64,000 nucleotides of DNA from Deltaproteobacteria bacterium (GTDB lineage Bacteria; Desulfobacterota; BSN033; UBA1163), in contig JAGVBT010000164.1 of the NCBI GenBank assembly GCA_020059605.1, positions 55,431 to 119,430 of the forward strand. Reading direction: 5' to 3'. The translations under genes and the position numbers were made by a program. Positions 1-9,326 of this stretch are shown here, piece after piece. The notes beneath the pieces are model-generated. The model searched no databases and was not told the origin of the DNA. It was given only the letters and a program-made list of their open reading frames with translations. Within the stretch, counting starts at the first letter, position 1, and each line of letters opens with the position of its first letter.

Positions 1-459
1 GTCGTCCTGGACATTGAGGACCTCATGGCTTATAGCGGCCTTCAACCACAACCATCGAGAGAAGAAAGGTTTCCTCCGAAAGGGATACGGAAAAACACAA
101 GAATTCTATTGGTCGAAGATGCTTTTTCAACCAGGGAGCTGGAGAGGAGTATATTGGAGAATCATGGATACCTAGTAGATACGGCAGTCGATGGTTTGGA
201 CGCATTGAACCGGATTACCGGGCAGTCTTACGACCTCATTGTCAGCGATATTGAGATGCCGAGAATGGATGGATTTGAGCTTTGCAAAACCTTGAAAAAA
301 AATGAAGCCTACAAGGATATTCCCATTTTGATGCTGACGGCCCTGCAGAAAGAAGAGGATAAACGCCGAGGGATAGAGGTGGGAGCAGCCGCTTACCTCA
401 TCAAAAACAGTTTTGACCAGAACAATCTGTTAGATACCATTGAACGATTGATTGGATGA
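1..459 (+). CDS. cheA: C-terminal end of a CheA-type histidine kinase fused to a receiver (REC) domain (5' truncated by window)
   Basis: Frame 1 is open from base 1 (VVLDIEDLMA..., CheW-like end of CheA) into a REC domain: ILLVEDAFSTRELERSILENHGY...DLIVSDIEMPRMDGFELC...PILMLTA...AAYLIK. Followed by cheB/cheW/cheR. Confidence 0.8.
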   Translation, partial: VVLDIEDLMAYSGLQPQPSREERFPPKGIRKNTRILLVEDAFSTRELERSILENHGYLVDTAVDGLDALNRITGQSYDLIVSDIEMPRMDGFELCKTLKKNEAYKDIPILMLTALQKEEDKRRGIEVGAAAYLIKNSFDQNNLLDTIERLIG

Positions 460-460
460 T

Positions 461-1513
461 ATGGAGACGCAACCTAAGGAAATCATCCGGGTGCTGGTGG
501 TTGAGGATTCTCTGTTGATGTGTAAAATTTTGACCACAATCCTGAATGCCGATCCACAGATTCTCGTGAGCGCAATTGCACGAAACGGGAAAGACGCGGT
601 TGACCTCGCACCTTACGTCAAACCGGATATCATCACCATGGATATGGAGATGCCCGTCATGGACGGGTTGGAGGCAACCAAACAGATCATGGCCTATCAT
701 CCCACTCCGATTCTGATCCTGTCTTCCTCCGCGTTCAAGATAGGGATACAGAAAGTATTTCGGGCCATCTCTCATGGGGCCCTGGACGTGATGGATAAGG
801 GTGAGCTGGATCCCCGGGGAGGCAGGAAATCAGGAGATGTCTTGATCGCCAAAATAAAAAACCTGACCAGTGCAAAAATGGTGGATCGGCGTCTTATGAG
901 GTTGTGGAACAAATGCCTCGTCCCGGACCTTAAAAAGCACAGTGGGATCCATTCCAATAAGATTGTTGCCATCGTTGCTTCAACAGGGGGTCCCCAGGCG
1001 TTGTTGAAGATCCTCGGACAACTCCCCGAGGATTTTCCCTGTGGCATTGTTATCGTCCAGCACATCACCAGTGGTTTTCTCTCAGGCATGGTCGATTGGC
1101 TTGATAAGGAATGCAGGATCAGGGTGAAGATCGGTGAGGATTCGGAGGAGATCCGGCCGGGAGTGGCCTATATTGCTCCGGACAACTTTCAGATGAGGGT
1201 AAAGGAGGGGGGGAGGATAAGCCTTGCCGATGAACCGGCCAATCAAGGCCACAAACCCTCAGGGGATGTGTTATTGGAGTCTGTGGGTAGAACTTATGGA
1301 AGAGGGAGCATAGGAGTCATCCTGACCGGCATGGGAAGGGATGGGGCAATCGGAATGAAGACGATCAAACAGTCCCAGGGAAAAACCATTGCCCAGAATG
1401 AAAAGAGTTGTGTTGTTTTCGGCATGCCTCATGCGGCCTTAGAAATGGATGTGGTCGATCATGTGTTGCCATTGGAAAGAATACCCGAAGAGATCATTTT
1501 AATGGTGAATTAG
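461..1513 (+). CDS. cheB: Chemotaxis response regulator protein-glutamate methylesterase CheB
   Basis: REC domain (VLVVEDSLLMCKILTTIL, ITMDMEMPVMDGLEAT) plus CheB catalytic domain (IVAIVASTGGPQALLKILGQLP, VQHITSGFLSGMVDWL, GVILTGMGRDGAIGMK). ORF track start at 452 is TTG; ATG at 461 preferred. Confidence 0.95.
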   Translation: METQPKEIIRVLVVEDSLLMCKILTTILNADPQILVSAIARNGKDAVDLAPYVKPDIITMDMEMPVMDGLEATKQIMAYHPTPILILSSSAFKIGIQKVFRAISHGALDVMDKGELDPRGGRKSGDVLIAKIKNLTSAKMVDRRLMRLWNKCLVPDLKKHSGIHSNKIVAIVASTGGPQALLKILGQLPEDFPCGIVIVQHITSGFLSGMVDWLDKECRIRVKIGEDSEEIRPGVAYIAPDNFQMRVKEGGRISLADEPANQGHKPSGDVLLESVGRTYGRGSIGVILTGMGRDGAIGMKTIKQSQGKTIAQNEKSCVVFGMPHAALEMDVVDHVLPLERIPEEIILMVN

Positions 1514-1516
1514 GTC

Positions 1517-2032
1517 ATGTCCCTTAAAAAACAGGGCCTTGAAGAGAAGATGGAATGGCCCCCTCCCGGGGAAAGAAGGGAAAGACAGATACTTGTCTTC
1601 AATGTGGCGATGCAAGAGTTGGGTGTGGATCTATCCTATGTCCGAGAAGTCTTAATGCCAAGAGAAATCTATCCCTTTCCCAAGGCGCCGGACTTTATTG
1701 AGGGAGTGATCCGCCTGAGGGGACATCTCATTGCCTTAATCGACCTGCGTAAAAGACTACATCCGAATCGCACAGAGGAGAACCAGGAAAAAAAGATCAT
1801 CATCTGCCAGGTCAACAGGCTGATTGTCGGAGTGATCGTCGAAAACCTGAGGGAGATCCTTTCCTTGCCTTTGGAAGAGATTCGGCCTATGCCCAGAGTG
1901 ATCTCCATGCAGATGGAGGCAGAGGTCATCTCAGGAATCGCCACGGTTGGGGAAAGGGTTATCCCCGTTTTAAACCTGGAACAGATCATCACGAAAAAAA
2001 TGGTTGGTCAACTTTTACCGGGGGAGGGATGA
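1517..2032 (+). CDS. cheW: CheW-like scaffold protein
   Basis: CheW fold: YVREVLMPREIYPFPKAPDFIEGVIRLRGHLIALIDLRKRL ... PVLNLEQII; located between cheB and cheR. Confidence 0.9.
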   Translation: MSLKKQGLEEKMEWPPPGERRERQILVFNVAMQELGVDLSYVREVLMPREIYPFPKAPDFIEGVIRLRGHLIALIDLRKRLHPNRTEENQEKKIIICQVNRLIVGVIVENLREILSLPLEEIRPMPRVISMQMEAEVISGIATVGERVIPVLNLEQIITKKMVGQLLPGEG

Positions 2033-3369
2033 GGCATATTCTACCCTTGTCATCCGGCGATTTTGCCTCCCTTCAAAGGCTTTTATCAGAAACCTATGGC
2101 CTTCGGTTTGAAGAAGACAGATGCCAAACCTTGCATCTCGCCCTCTGGAGGCGTTTGCAAAAAAGAGGTTACCAATCTTACCAGGAATATTACCACTTTC
2201 TAAAGTATCATCCGGAAGGGCCTCTTGAAATACGGGATCTGGTCGATTTGATTACGATTCAAGAGACCCATTTCTTTAGAAATAAAGCCCAATTTGATGT
2301 CCTGATACAATTTGTCCTGCCTGAGATCATCGCAAGGAAGAAAAGATCAGAGGACAGAAGTATCCGCTGTTGGTCGGCAGGATGTTCAACGGGGGATGAG
2401 GCCTATTCCATCGCTATTGCAATGTTGGAGGCTTTACCGTCGTGTCAGGAATGGAGCCTGTCCATTTTTGGGAGCGACATCAACAGAAACGGATTGGCCT
2501 GGGCAAGAAGGGGAATCTATAGTGAAAAGAATATTTCCAATTTGCCAAAGGAATATCTGAATCGGTATTTCAAGGTTCAGGGCTCAAGCTACCTTCTCCA
2601 TCCTGAGATAAAAGAAATGGTTCAGTTTGAATACCATAACCTGGCGAAAGGTCCATTTGCCGATGAGAGAATGATCAACATTGATATCCTCTTTTGCCGA
2701 AATGTCATCATCTACCTTGACGTTGAAACTACCCGACATATCATTGAACATTTTTATCATTGTGTTGCCCCGGAGGGCTATCTCTTCCTCGGCCATGCGG
2801 AGACCCTCTGGCAGATTTCCAACAGGTTTGAAGGCATTGAGTTTCCCTACACCTTCATCTACAAGAAGCTGATCAACCCGGTTCAGAAAGAGGGCGTAAA
2901 ACCGCTGATGGTCTTACCGGAGATTCGTTTAGCGAAACTCGCCCCTGCTGCAAAACCAACCCTCCCTCCCTCCTTGACCATGGCAACCCTCTTGGCCAAT
3001 GAAGCGAAATACAAAGAGGCGGCTGATATCCTTACAAAGATCATAGCGGAGGATAGCCTGAGCGTGGAGGCCTATTATTTCTTAGGAGTACTCTCTTATA
3101 AAACCGGTGATCTCAAAGAGGCCGAAGCCCAATTCAGGAAGGTCATCTATATTGATCCCAATTCAGCCCTCGCTTATTTCAACCTCGGGAATATCTATTT
3201 ATACCAGGGAAGGATCAGGGAAGCGACCAGAGAATTTAGAAACGTTATTCGAATTCTGGAAAAGGGACCGAAAGATGAACAGATCAGGTTTTGTGAAGAT
3301 TTCACGGCGGATTTTCTATTAAAGGCATGTGGAAAGATGCTTATGGAAATCTCAAAGGGGGGCAAATAA
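2029..3369 (+). CDS. cheR: CheR-type methyltransferase with C-terminal TPR repeats
   Basis: CheR signatures: TIQETHFFRNKAQFDVL, RCWSAGCSTGDEAYSIAIAM, DILFCRNVIIYLD, LFLGHAETLW; C-terminal TPRs (AYYFLGVLSYKTGDLKEAEAQFRKVIYIDPNSALAYFNLGNIY). Confidence 0.93.
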   Translation: MRHILPLSSGDFASLQRLLSETYGLRFEEDRCQTLHLALWRRLQKRGYQSYQEYYHFLKYHPEGPLEIRDLVDLITIQETHFFRNKAQFDVLIQFVLPEIIARKKRSEDRSIRCWSAGCSTGDEAYSIAIAMLEALPSCQEWSLSIFGSDINRNGLAWARRGIYSEKNISNLPKEYLNRYFKVQGSSYLLHPEIKEMVQFEYHNLAKGPFADERMINIDILFCRNVIIYLDVETTRHIIEHFYHCVAPEGYLFLGHAETLWQISNRFEGIEFPYTFIYKKLINPVQKEGVKPLMVLPEIRLAKLAPAAKPTLPPSLTMATLLANEAKYKEAADILTKIIAEDSLSVEAYYFLGVLSYKTGDLKEAEAQFRKVIYIDPNSALAYFNLGNIYLYQGRIREATREFRNVIRILEKGPKDEQIRFCEDFTADFLLKACGKMLMEISKGGK

Positions 3370-3370
3370 G

Positions 3371-4480
3371 ATGAAGGAAGAGAAAAAAATGGAGGTTTAC
3401 CTTTCTTCCGTGAGGCATGATATGCGAAGCGAGATCATGGTCATTCGGGAAGGGGCAAGCATCATCCTGGATAATCTTGTCGGCTCAAATTGCGAAAACT
3501 GTTTCGCCCTCTTGAAGCATGCCTTAAAATCCACGGACCAATTGAATCAATTGGTAGGAGAATCCCTCACCTCCTCCCGTTTCATGAACCTGGTTCAGCC
3601 TCTTCTCTCTGCAAAAGAGGAAGAACTGGCCCATGCGAACCGGGAGCGTCTGAAGAAGGAGGGGGAACTGGAAAGGTTGAAAGAACAACTTCGGGTGAAT
3701 GAAGAGGAACTGAGAAGTGTCAAAAAGGAACTTCTGAAAAAAGAGGAGGAATGGAAGAGCGTCAGGGAGAAACTCCCAGCCATTGGCGATGAACCCCAGA
3801 AGGCAAAGGAGGGGTCCCCGGAGCGTAGGATGGGGCTGATCACCTATGAGCTGATGGGGATGATCTCCCATATCATTCGAACTCCGCTGGCAGTCATCAA
3901 AGAGAGCCTCTCCCTGGTACTGGATGAAATACCGGGGGGGCTAAACACCCAGCAGAAAGAGTTGCTATCCAACGGGAAAAAAAGCGTCGATGGCTTAATC
4001 CACTCCATTGAGGAATTGTCACGGGAATCCTGGGATGAAATCATTCGCTCAGCACGGCAACATTTTTCCGCCGATTCCCTTTCTCCAAAGAATGAATTAT
4101 TCCAGAAAAAGAGGATTCTTATCATCGAAGACCAGGCCATGATCTCCAACATGCTTAAGATAAGATTAGAGGCAAACGGCTATGAGGTCATTACGGCTGC
4201 AGATGGCCAGGAAGGTCTGGAAAAGGCACGCCGGGAAAACCCGAACCTGATTCTCCTGGATATTATGCTTCCTAAGATGGATGGATACAAGGTTTGCCAG
4301 CTTCTTAAATCGGACCCAAAGTATCGATCCATTCCGATCATCATCTCCTCTGGGAGGACACCCCAGGAAATCCAGAAGGTGGGCAAGGAGGTTGGTGCGG
4401 ATGCATTCGTATCTAAACCGTTCGAAGCAGAAGTGTTGCTCAAAAAAATTCAGGAGCTTTTAGAAAGAAAGGAGAAGTAA
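3371..4480 (+). CDS. Signalling protein with two DHp-like segments, coiled coil and C-terminal REC domain; no HATPase domain visible
   Basis: DHp-like N-terminus (SSVRHDMRSEIMVIREGASIIL ... LLKHALKSTDQLNQLVGESL), second H-box (MGMISHIIRTPLAVIKESLSLVLD), REC (KRILIIEDQAMISNMLKIRLEANGYEV...LILLDIMLPKMDGYKVC...FVSKPF). No N/G1/G2 boxes. Confidence 0.8.
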   Translation: MKEEKKMEVYLSSVRHDMRSEIMVIREGASIILDNLVGSNCENCFALLKHALKSTDQLNQLVGESLTSSRFMNLVQPLLSAKEEELAHANRERLKKEGELERLKEQLRVNEEELRSVKKELLKKEEEWKSVREKLPAIGDEPQKAKEGSPERRMGLITYELMGMISHIIRTPLAVIKESLSLVLDEIPGGLNTQQKELLSNGKKSVDGLIHSIEELSRESWDEIIRSARQHFSADSLSPKNELFQKKRILIIEDQAMISNMLKIRLEANGYEVITAADGQEGLEKARRENPNLILLDIMLPKMDGYKVCQLLKSDPKYRSIPIIISSGRTPQEIQKVGKEVGADAFVSKPFEAEVLLKKIQELLERKEK

Positions 4481-4501
4481 GAAGACCGTTTGAGATCGAG
4501 G

Positions 4502-4550
4502 AGATAGGTCTCCCTATGACTCGATCGACCTATCTTCCCACCTTTTTTTT
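4502..4550 (+). terminator. Candidate terminator after the che operon
   Basis: Inverted repeat agataggtc...gacctatct (9-bp arms, loop 16) followed by tcccaccTTTTTTTT. Confidence 0.5.
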
Positions 4551-5885
4551 CGGGGGAGGAGATACCGGTTCCTTGCAATCGGACTTCACCCATTCTTCAT
4601 GAAATCTTCGTAGGATTTCCTCCTGCTGGCGGATGGCGAAATCCGCGTATTTGGGATCTTTCTTCCTGTAGGTTCTCTCAATAAAAGCGATGGCATTCTT
4701 CGTGGTTTTCATCTGAGAAAAGATCATCTCGCATTTCCTGAGTCCCCACCGGGCCTCAATGGAGTCTCCCGGATGGGGGGAGAGCCAGAGGTAGTTCTGG
4801 AAAAGATGGCGGAAGGTGACGGATTGCCCTTTCTGAATGGGAATTGAAATGGCTTCCATTTTCCCTTTTACCCTTTCCCTGTCGAGGTCATTCGATTCAA
4901 TGATCCGGGCGAGGTGGTCCATCAGGAGGATGATCCGGCCATCCCGTCCGGGCGTGCTGTGAAGTTCCCAGAGTGCGGACCCCTCCCGGCATCCTCCCTT
5001 GTGGCATCGCTGATACCCTGCCTGGACGATAGGGACCCGGTCCATGAGATAACGGACCGTGGTGTCGAGCACTCTCTCCAGTTTTTCCCACGGGTCATAA
5101 TCGGTTGGGTCAATCCGCTTTGCGACTGCTTCAACAAAGTCGGTATGACCTTCATAGAAATCGGAAGCATACTGCTCCAGCGAATAGAAGGGGTGTTCCG
5201 GCGGAGGCAGGTACTGCCATTTTCCATCTTTGAAGACCGGCCAGCGAAACCTTACCAGGCCGGAAAAGACTGTGGACTCCGGCCTCGGGGTCAGGAAATC
5301 CCTCCCGCTTAATTGGTGGACCTTTGCCGGAGAGGTTGCCTCCCATGTCTGAAGGGGATGGGCGCTGCTCCCGTCTGAAATGACGCGGCCGATTACTCCG
5401 CCATGGGACTCTGTGACAAAGAAGGGTGTTCCCGGGGTGACCGACTCGCGGTCAATTCGGATGGGATAAGTGTCGGAGGGAAGGGTTCGTGTCGTTGTCT
5501 CCGAAAGCATATAGAGAAGGGCTCTCCTGAAACGGAGGTCTTTGTGCCATTCGGAATGGGTGGGAAGATGTCCCCATTGCGTCGACCAGTGTCCGATGAG
5601 TTGATTGTCTTTTGTCGTGGCGGCTGCGGGAAGGCGGGCAATTCGCGCATAGATCCACCGGACGGCGTAAAGGACATCCGCGCAGTCAACGGGTATGTTA
5701 TGGCGGATGAAAAAATCTTCCGTGAGATTGACCTCGACCCACCGGGCGTAATTTTCTTCTTCTTCGATGCTCCATCGCCGTTCCCCAACGGTCCAGACCT
5801 GAAGCGGAGGCTCCAGGGCCGAACGGCCGAAAGCAGGGGCAACCGGAGAAAGCGACAGAAGAAGCATGAGCAGAATCAATTTCAT
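4530..5885 (-). CDS. Secreted protein of unknown function (signal peptide)
   Basis: 451-aa ORF with N-terminal signal peptide MKLILLMLLLSLSPVAPAFG; convergent with the che operon; no family recognised. Confidence 0.75.
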   Translation of the reverse strand: MKLILLMLLLSLSPVAPAFGRSALEPPLQVWTVGERRWSIEEEENYARWVEVNLTEDFFIRHNIPVDCADVLYAVRWIYARIARLPAAATTKDNQLIGHWSTQWGHLPTHSEWHKDLRFRRALLYMLSETTTRTLPSDTYPIRIDRESVTPGTPFFVTESHGGVIGRVISDGSSAHPLQTWEATSPAKVHQLSGRDFLTPRPESTVFSGLVRFRWPVFKDGKWQYLPPPEHPFYSLEQYASDFYEGHTDFVEAVAKRIDPTDYDPWEKLERVLDTTVRYLMDRVPIVQAGYQRCHKGGCREGSALWELHSTPGRDGRIILLMDHLARIIESNDLDRERVKGKMEAISIPIQKGQSVTFRHLFQNYLWLSPHPGDSIEARWGLRKCEMIFSQMKTTKNAIAFIERTYRKKDPKYADFAIRQQEEILRRFHEEWVKSDCKEPVSPPPKKKVGR

Positions 5886-6029
5886 TGATGCTATTTAAAA
5901 AGATTGCAATGAGATTGTCAACAGGTTCAAAATAAGGTATCCTTTTTCCAATAAAAACAATCCCTCATGTCGGAGCACCGCCCTCGAGGGATGAAATGTT
6001 CCAGAGTCACGGGTTAGGGTTACGGTGAC

Positions 6030-6064
6030 GAAGCCCCTGCCTACCGGCAGGCAGGGGCTTCGTT
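6030..6064. repeat. Strong hairpin (GAAGCCCCTGCCT accgg CAGGCAGGGGCTTC-type)
   Basis: 13-bp arms: gaagcccctgcct / aggcaggggcttc; CCTGCC/GGCAGG core recurs elsewhere in the window. Confidence 0.7.
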
Positions 6065-6250
6065 CATAAAAGGTTACGTTGATCGTCTTTTAATTGTTTT
6101 CCCTAACCGTTACCGATATCCGAAACGGGCCTCGTTACCCTAACCGAAAGACGAAGATCAAACTTCGGTACGAGTTTCGACAACGACAAACGTTGGTTGT
6201 TACCATTGTCCTTTGGACGAAACCCTTATTTTCAGAGCAAGGAGGTTCAT

Positions 6251-7750
6251 TTGAGCCGGCAGATCCGGATCTTAATCGCCGAGGAAGACGAGACCTTTGT
6301 CAAGATGATCGAACACTCCCTGAGGGAGTCGGGGGGGAGGTATCTCATCGAAAAAGTTTCATCCGGAGAAGCCTGCCTGAGCAAACTCCGGGACGAGCAG
6401 TTCAACATCCTGCTTCTGGACCATTCTCTTCCGGATGGAGAGGGACTAAACTGGCTTCGGAAGTTTAATCGGATGGGAATCGGTATTCCCACCATCTTCA
6501 TCACCGCCAAGGGAGATCCCAGGATGTCCCTTCAAGCGATGAAGGAGGGGGTCTTTGACTATATCAACCGGTCTGCGGAGTGCGCCAAGGCGTTTCCTTT
6601 TGTCGTGAATCGGGCCATCGAGGGATATAACCTGATGGTGGAGAAGGTGAAGCTTCAAAAAGAGTTGATTGAGACAAAGAATTTTCTCGAATCGATCGTG
6701 GAGAGGGCGGGAGATGCTATTTCCGTGGTTGACCTCCAAGGAAAGATCCTTTACTGGAATGAGGGAGCGGAGAAGATTTACGGATACCCAAAAGAGGAGG
6801 TGCTTGGCAAACGACTGTCCGATTTTCTCTTTCCCGTGGACGAAAGCCTGAAAGTGGAAGAAGAGAGATTGTTGGGTGAATTGATGGCGAGGGTGAAAGA
6901 AGGAGAAGCGGTTCCCAATGTAGAAGTCAAAAGGAAGACGAAAGAGGGAAAAGAGATCATCACGAGCATGACCATCTCTCCGTTAAGGGATGCGGAGGGA
7001 AAGGTCATCGCCGCATCGCGAATCTGCAAAGATATTACCCAATTGAAGAAAGCGGAGGAACGGCTCACTCTCGCAGAGAGGTTAACCTCTCTGGGAGAGA
7101 TCTCCGCGGGCGTGGCCCATGAACTCCGAAATCCTCTCGCGGGAATCAAATTAAACACGCAGATTCTTCTACGAAAAAAGGATTTCCCCGAGATGGGAAG
7201 GCGTCTCCTGGAGAGCACGCAAGAGGGAATCGAGAAGATCCAGAAGATCGTGGATGATATGCTCCACTTTGCCAAGCCAAGACCATCCCATTTTAAAGAG
7301 GTCGAAATCAACCGGGTGGTGGAAGACAGTCTCACCATTTTTCAGACGAAATTGAAGAGGGGCAATATCTCCCTGGAATTTTTTAAAGGCGAGAGATTGT
7401 CGGCGGTATGGATTGACCCTCATCAGATCCAGCAAGTCCTGATTAACCTTATGCTCAATGCCATTCAGGCAATGGAAAAAGGGGGAACCCTAACCCTGCG
7501 GACGTTTTTAGATCATGGGAATCATGTGGCGATTGAAGTGAGAGATACGGGAGTCGGGATTCCCCAATCTCATCTGAAGAAGATTTTTGACCCGTTCTTC
7601 ACAACAAAATCTGAAGGGACGGGTTTGGGACTCTCCATCACCCTGAAGATTTTGGAGAGTCATGGGGCGACCATCGATGTCGAGAGCCGGGAAGGGAAGG
7701 GATCCGTATTCACCATCCATGTGCCGGGGAGGAGTAAGGGTGAAGTTTAA
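6251..7750 (+). CDS. REC-PAS-HisKA-HATPase sensor histidine kinase
   Basis: REC (IRILIAEEDETFVKMIEHSL), PAS (IVERAGDAISVVDLQGKILYWNEGAEKIYGY), H-box GVAHELRNPLAGIKLN, N-box QVLINLMLNAIQAM, G-boxes DTGVGIP and GTGLGLSI. TTG at 6251 has AAGGAGG upstream; the ORF track starts at 6197. Confidence 0.92.
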   Translation: MSRQIRILIAEEDETFVKMIEHSLRESGGRYLIEKVSSGEACLSKLRDEQFNILLLDHSLPDGEGLNWLRKFNRMGIGIPTIFITAKGDPRMSLQAMKEGVFDYINRSAECAKAFPFVVNRAIEGYNLMVEKVKLQKELIETKNFLESIVERAGDAISVVDLQGKILYWNEGAEKIYGYPKEEVLGKRLSDFLFPVDESLKVEEERLLGELMARVKEGEAVPNVEVKRKTKEGKEIITSMTISPLRDAEGKVIAASRICKDITQLKKAEERLTLAERLTSLGEISAGVAHELRNPLAGIKLNTQILLRKKDFPEMGRRLLESTQEGIEKIQKIVDDMLHFAKPRPSHFKEVEINRVVEDSLTIFQTKLKRGNISLEFFKGERLSAVWIDPHQIQQVLINLMLNAIQAMEKGGTLTLRTFLDHGNHVAIEVRDTGVGIPQSHLKKIFDPFFTTKSEGTGLGLSITLKILESHGATIDVESREGKGSVFTIHVPGRSKGEV

Positions 7751-9119
7751 AATCTTGGTGATTGATGATGAACCCATTCTGAGAGAGTCCCTCGAAGTGG
7801 CGCTAACGAGTCTGGACCACGAGGTGATCACTGCCAGGACCGGAGAGGAGGGGCTGGAATTTTTGGAGAAAGAGCCTCCCGACCTTATCCTGCTGGACCA
7901 CTGGTTGCCCGGCATCAATGGGGATGAAGTTCTCCGGAAGATCCAGGAGAGGGATTCTGAGATCCCCGTGATCGTCATGACTGCCCAGGGTTCCATTGAA
8001 CTGGCGGTCAGCTTAATGAAGATGGGGGCCTTCGATTTTCTGGTCAAACCCTTTGAGCTGGACCAGATTGAGAGTCTGGTCCAGAAGGGTCTTGAGAGAA
8101 TCCGGTTAAAAAAAGAGGTCGAATGGCTCCGAATCCAGTATCAGGAAAAATTCCGTTCCGGTGGGTTCATCGGAGTCAGCCGTAAGATGAAGGAAATCCT
8201 GGAATTGGCAGAAAAGGCAGCCCAGAGCTCCGAGACGACCATTCTGATCGAGGGGGAAACCGGAACGGGGAAGGAACTTCTTGCCGAATACATTCATTTC
8301 TTAAGCCCCCGCTCCTCCTTTCCATTTATTCCCATCAATTGCGGCGCCATCCCCAAGGACCTTTTTGAGAGTGAACTCTTCGGTTATGAGAAGGGGGCCT
8401 TTACCGGAGCCCTGGAGAAAGGGAAGATGGGGAAAGTGGAGGCCGCAGAGAAGGGGACGCTCTTTCTTGACGAAGTGGGAGAACTCTCTCCGTCTGCACA
8501 GGTGAAGGTATTGAGGGTTCTTGAAGAGAAGGAATACTTTAAGGTCGGAAGTATTGAGAAGAGGAAGGCGGATGTCCGGATTATTGCTGCAACGAATAAG
8601 GATCTGGAATCTGAGATCAGAAAAGGAAATTTCAGGGACGATCTCTTCTTCAGGCTCAATGTCGTGAAGCTATCTGTTCCGCCCCTGCGGGAGCGCAAAG
8701 AGGACATCCTGCCCCTCTTTCGCTTCTTCATCGATCGTTTTAACGAGCAATTTAAAAAAAGGTTTATCGGGATTTCCAGAGAGGCCGAAGAGAACATCCT
8801 TGCCTATCCCTGGCCCGGAAATGTCCGTGAACTTCGAAATGCGATCGAACGGATTGTCCTGTTAGAAAAGGGGGATGCGATCCTTGGGAAACACCTTGCT
8901 TTCCTCATGGGCAAAGAAGGGGAGGTCGAAGAGAAGGCAGAATTCAAAATTCATCTTCCACCTCAAGGGATTATCCTGGAGGAGGTCGAGAAACAGTATA
9001 TCCTTGAGGCGTTGAAGATGAAAAAAGGGAATAAAGTGAAGGCCGCGAATCTGCTTGGCATTTCAAGGTCGGCCCTTCTCTACCGAATGGAAAAATACGG
9101 AATCAAAACGGTGGAATAG
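7740..9119 (+). CDS. Sigma-54-dependent response regulator, NtrC family
   Basis: REC + AAA+ (GETGTGKELLAEYIH, ESELFGYEKGAFTGA, GTLFLDEVGEL) + FIS-type HTH (KVKAANLLGISRSALLYRMEKYGI). GTG start at 7740 overlaps the kinase gene end. Confidence 0.95.
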   Translation: MKFKILVIDDEPILRESLEVALTSLDHEVITARTGEEGLEFLEKEPPDLILLDHWLPGINGDEVLRKIQERDSEIPVIVMTAQGSIELAVSLMKMGAFDFLVKPFELDQIESLVQKGLERIRLKKEVEWLRIQYQEKFRSGGFIGVSRKMKEILELAEKAAQSSETTILIEGETGTGKELLAEYIHFLSPRSSFPFIPINCGAIPKDLFESELFGYEKGAFTGALEKGKMGKVEAAEKGTLFLDEVGELSPSAQVKVLRVLEEKEYFKVGSIEKRKADVRIIAATNKDLESEIRKGNFRDDLFFRLNVVKLSVPPLRERKEDILPLFRFFIDRFNEQFKKRFIGISREAEENILAYPWPGNVRELRNAIERIVLLEKGDAILGKHLAFLMGKEGEVEEKAEFKIHLPPQGIILEEVEKQYILEALKMKKGNKVKAANLLGISRSALLYRMEKYGIKTVE

Positions 9120-9326
9120 TTTCACTCTCCTTTTCAAAGCGCCAACGTGTCAAGACATTATCTCCTTTCTGTGGGATGACCAGCCTTAAGCTTATCCTCC
9201 CTTCCCCTTGAGGGCATATGCTTTTGGGTATCCTTCGATAATGGCGCCAATATTCCTGTACAGCTCTTTCCCTGCCTATTCCATTTATGACTTACCTTTG
9301 GTCTTTACAGTGGCCTCCTCCTTTCT

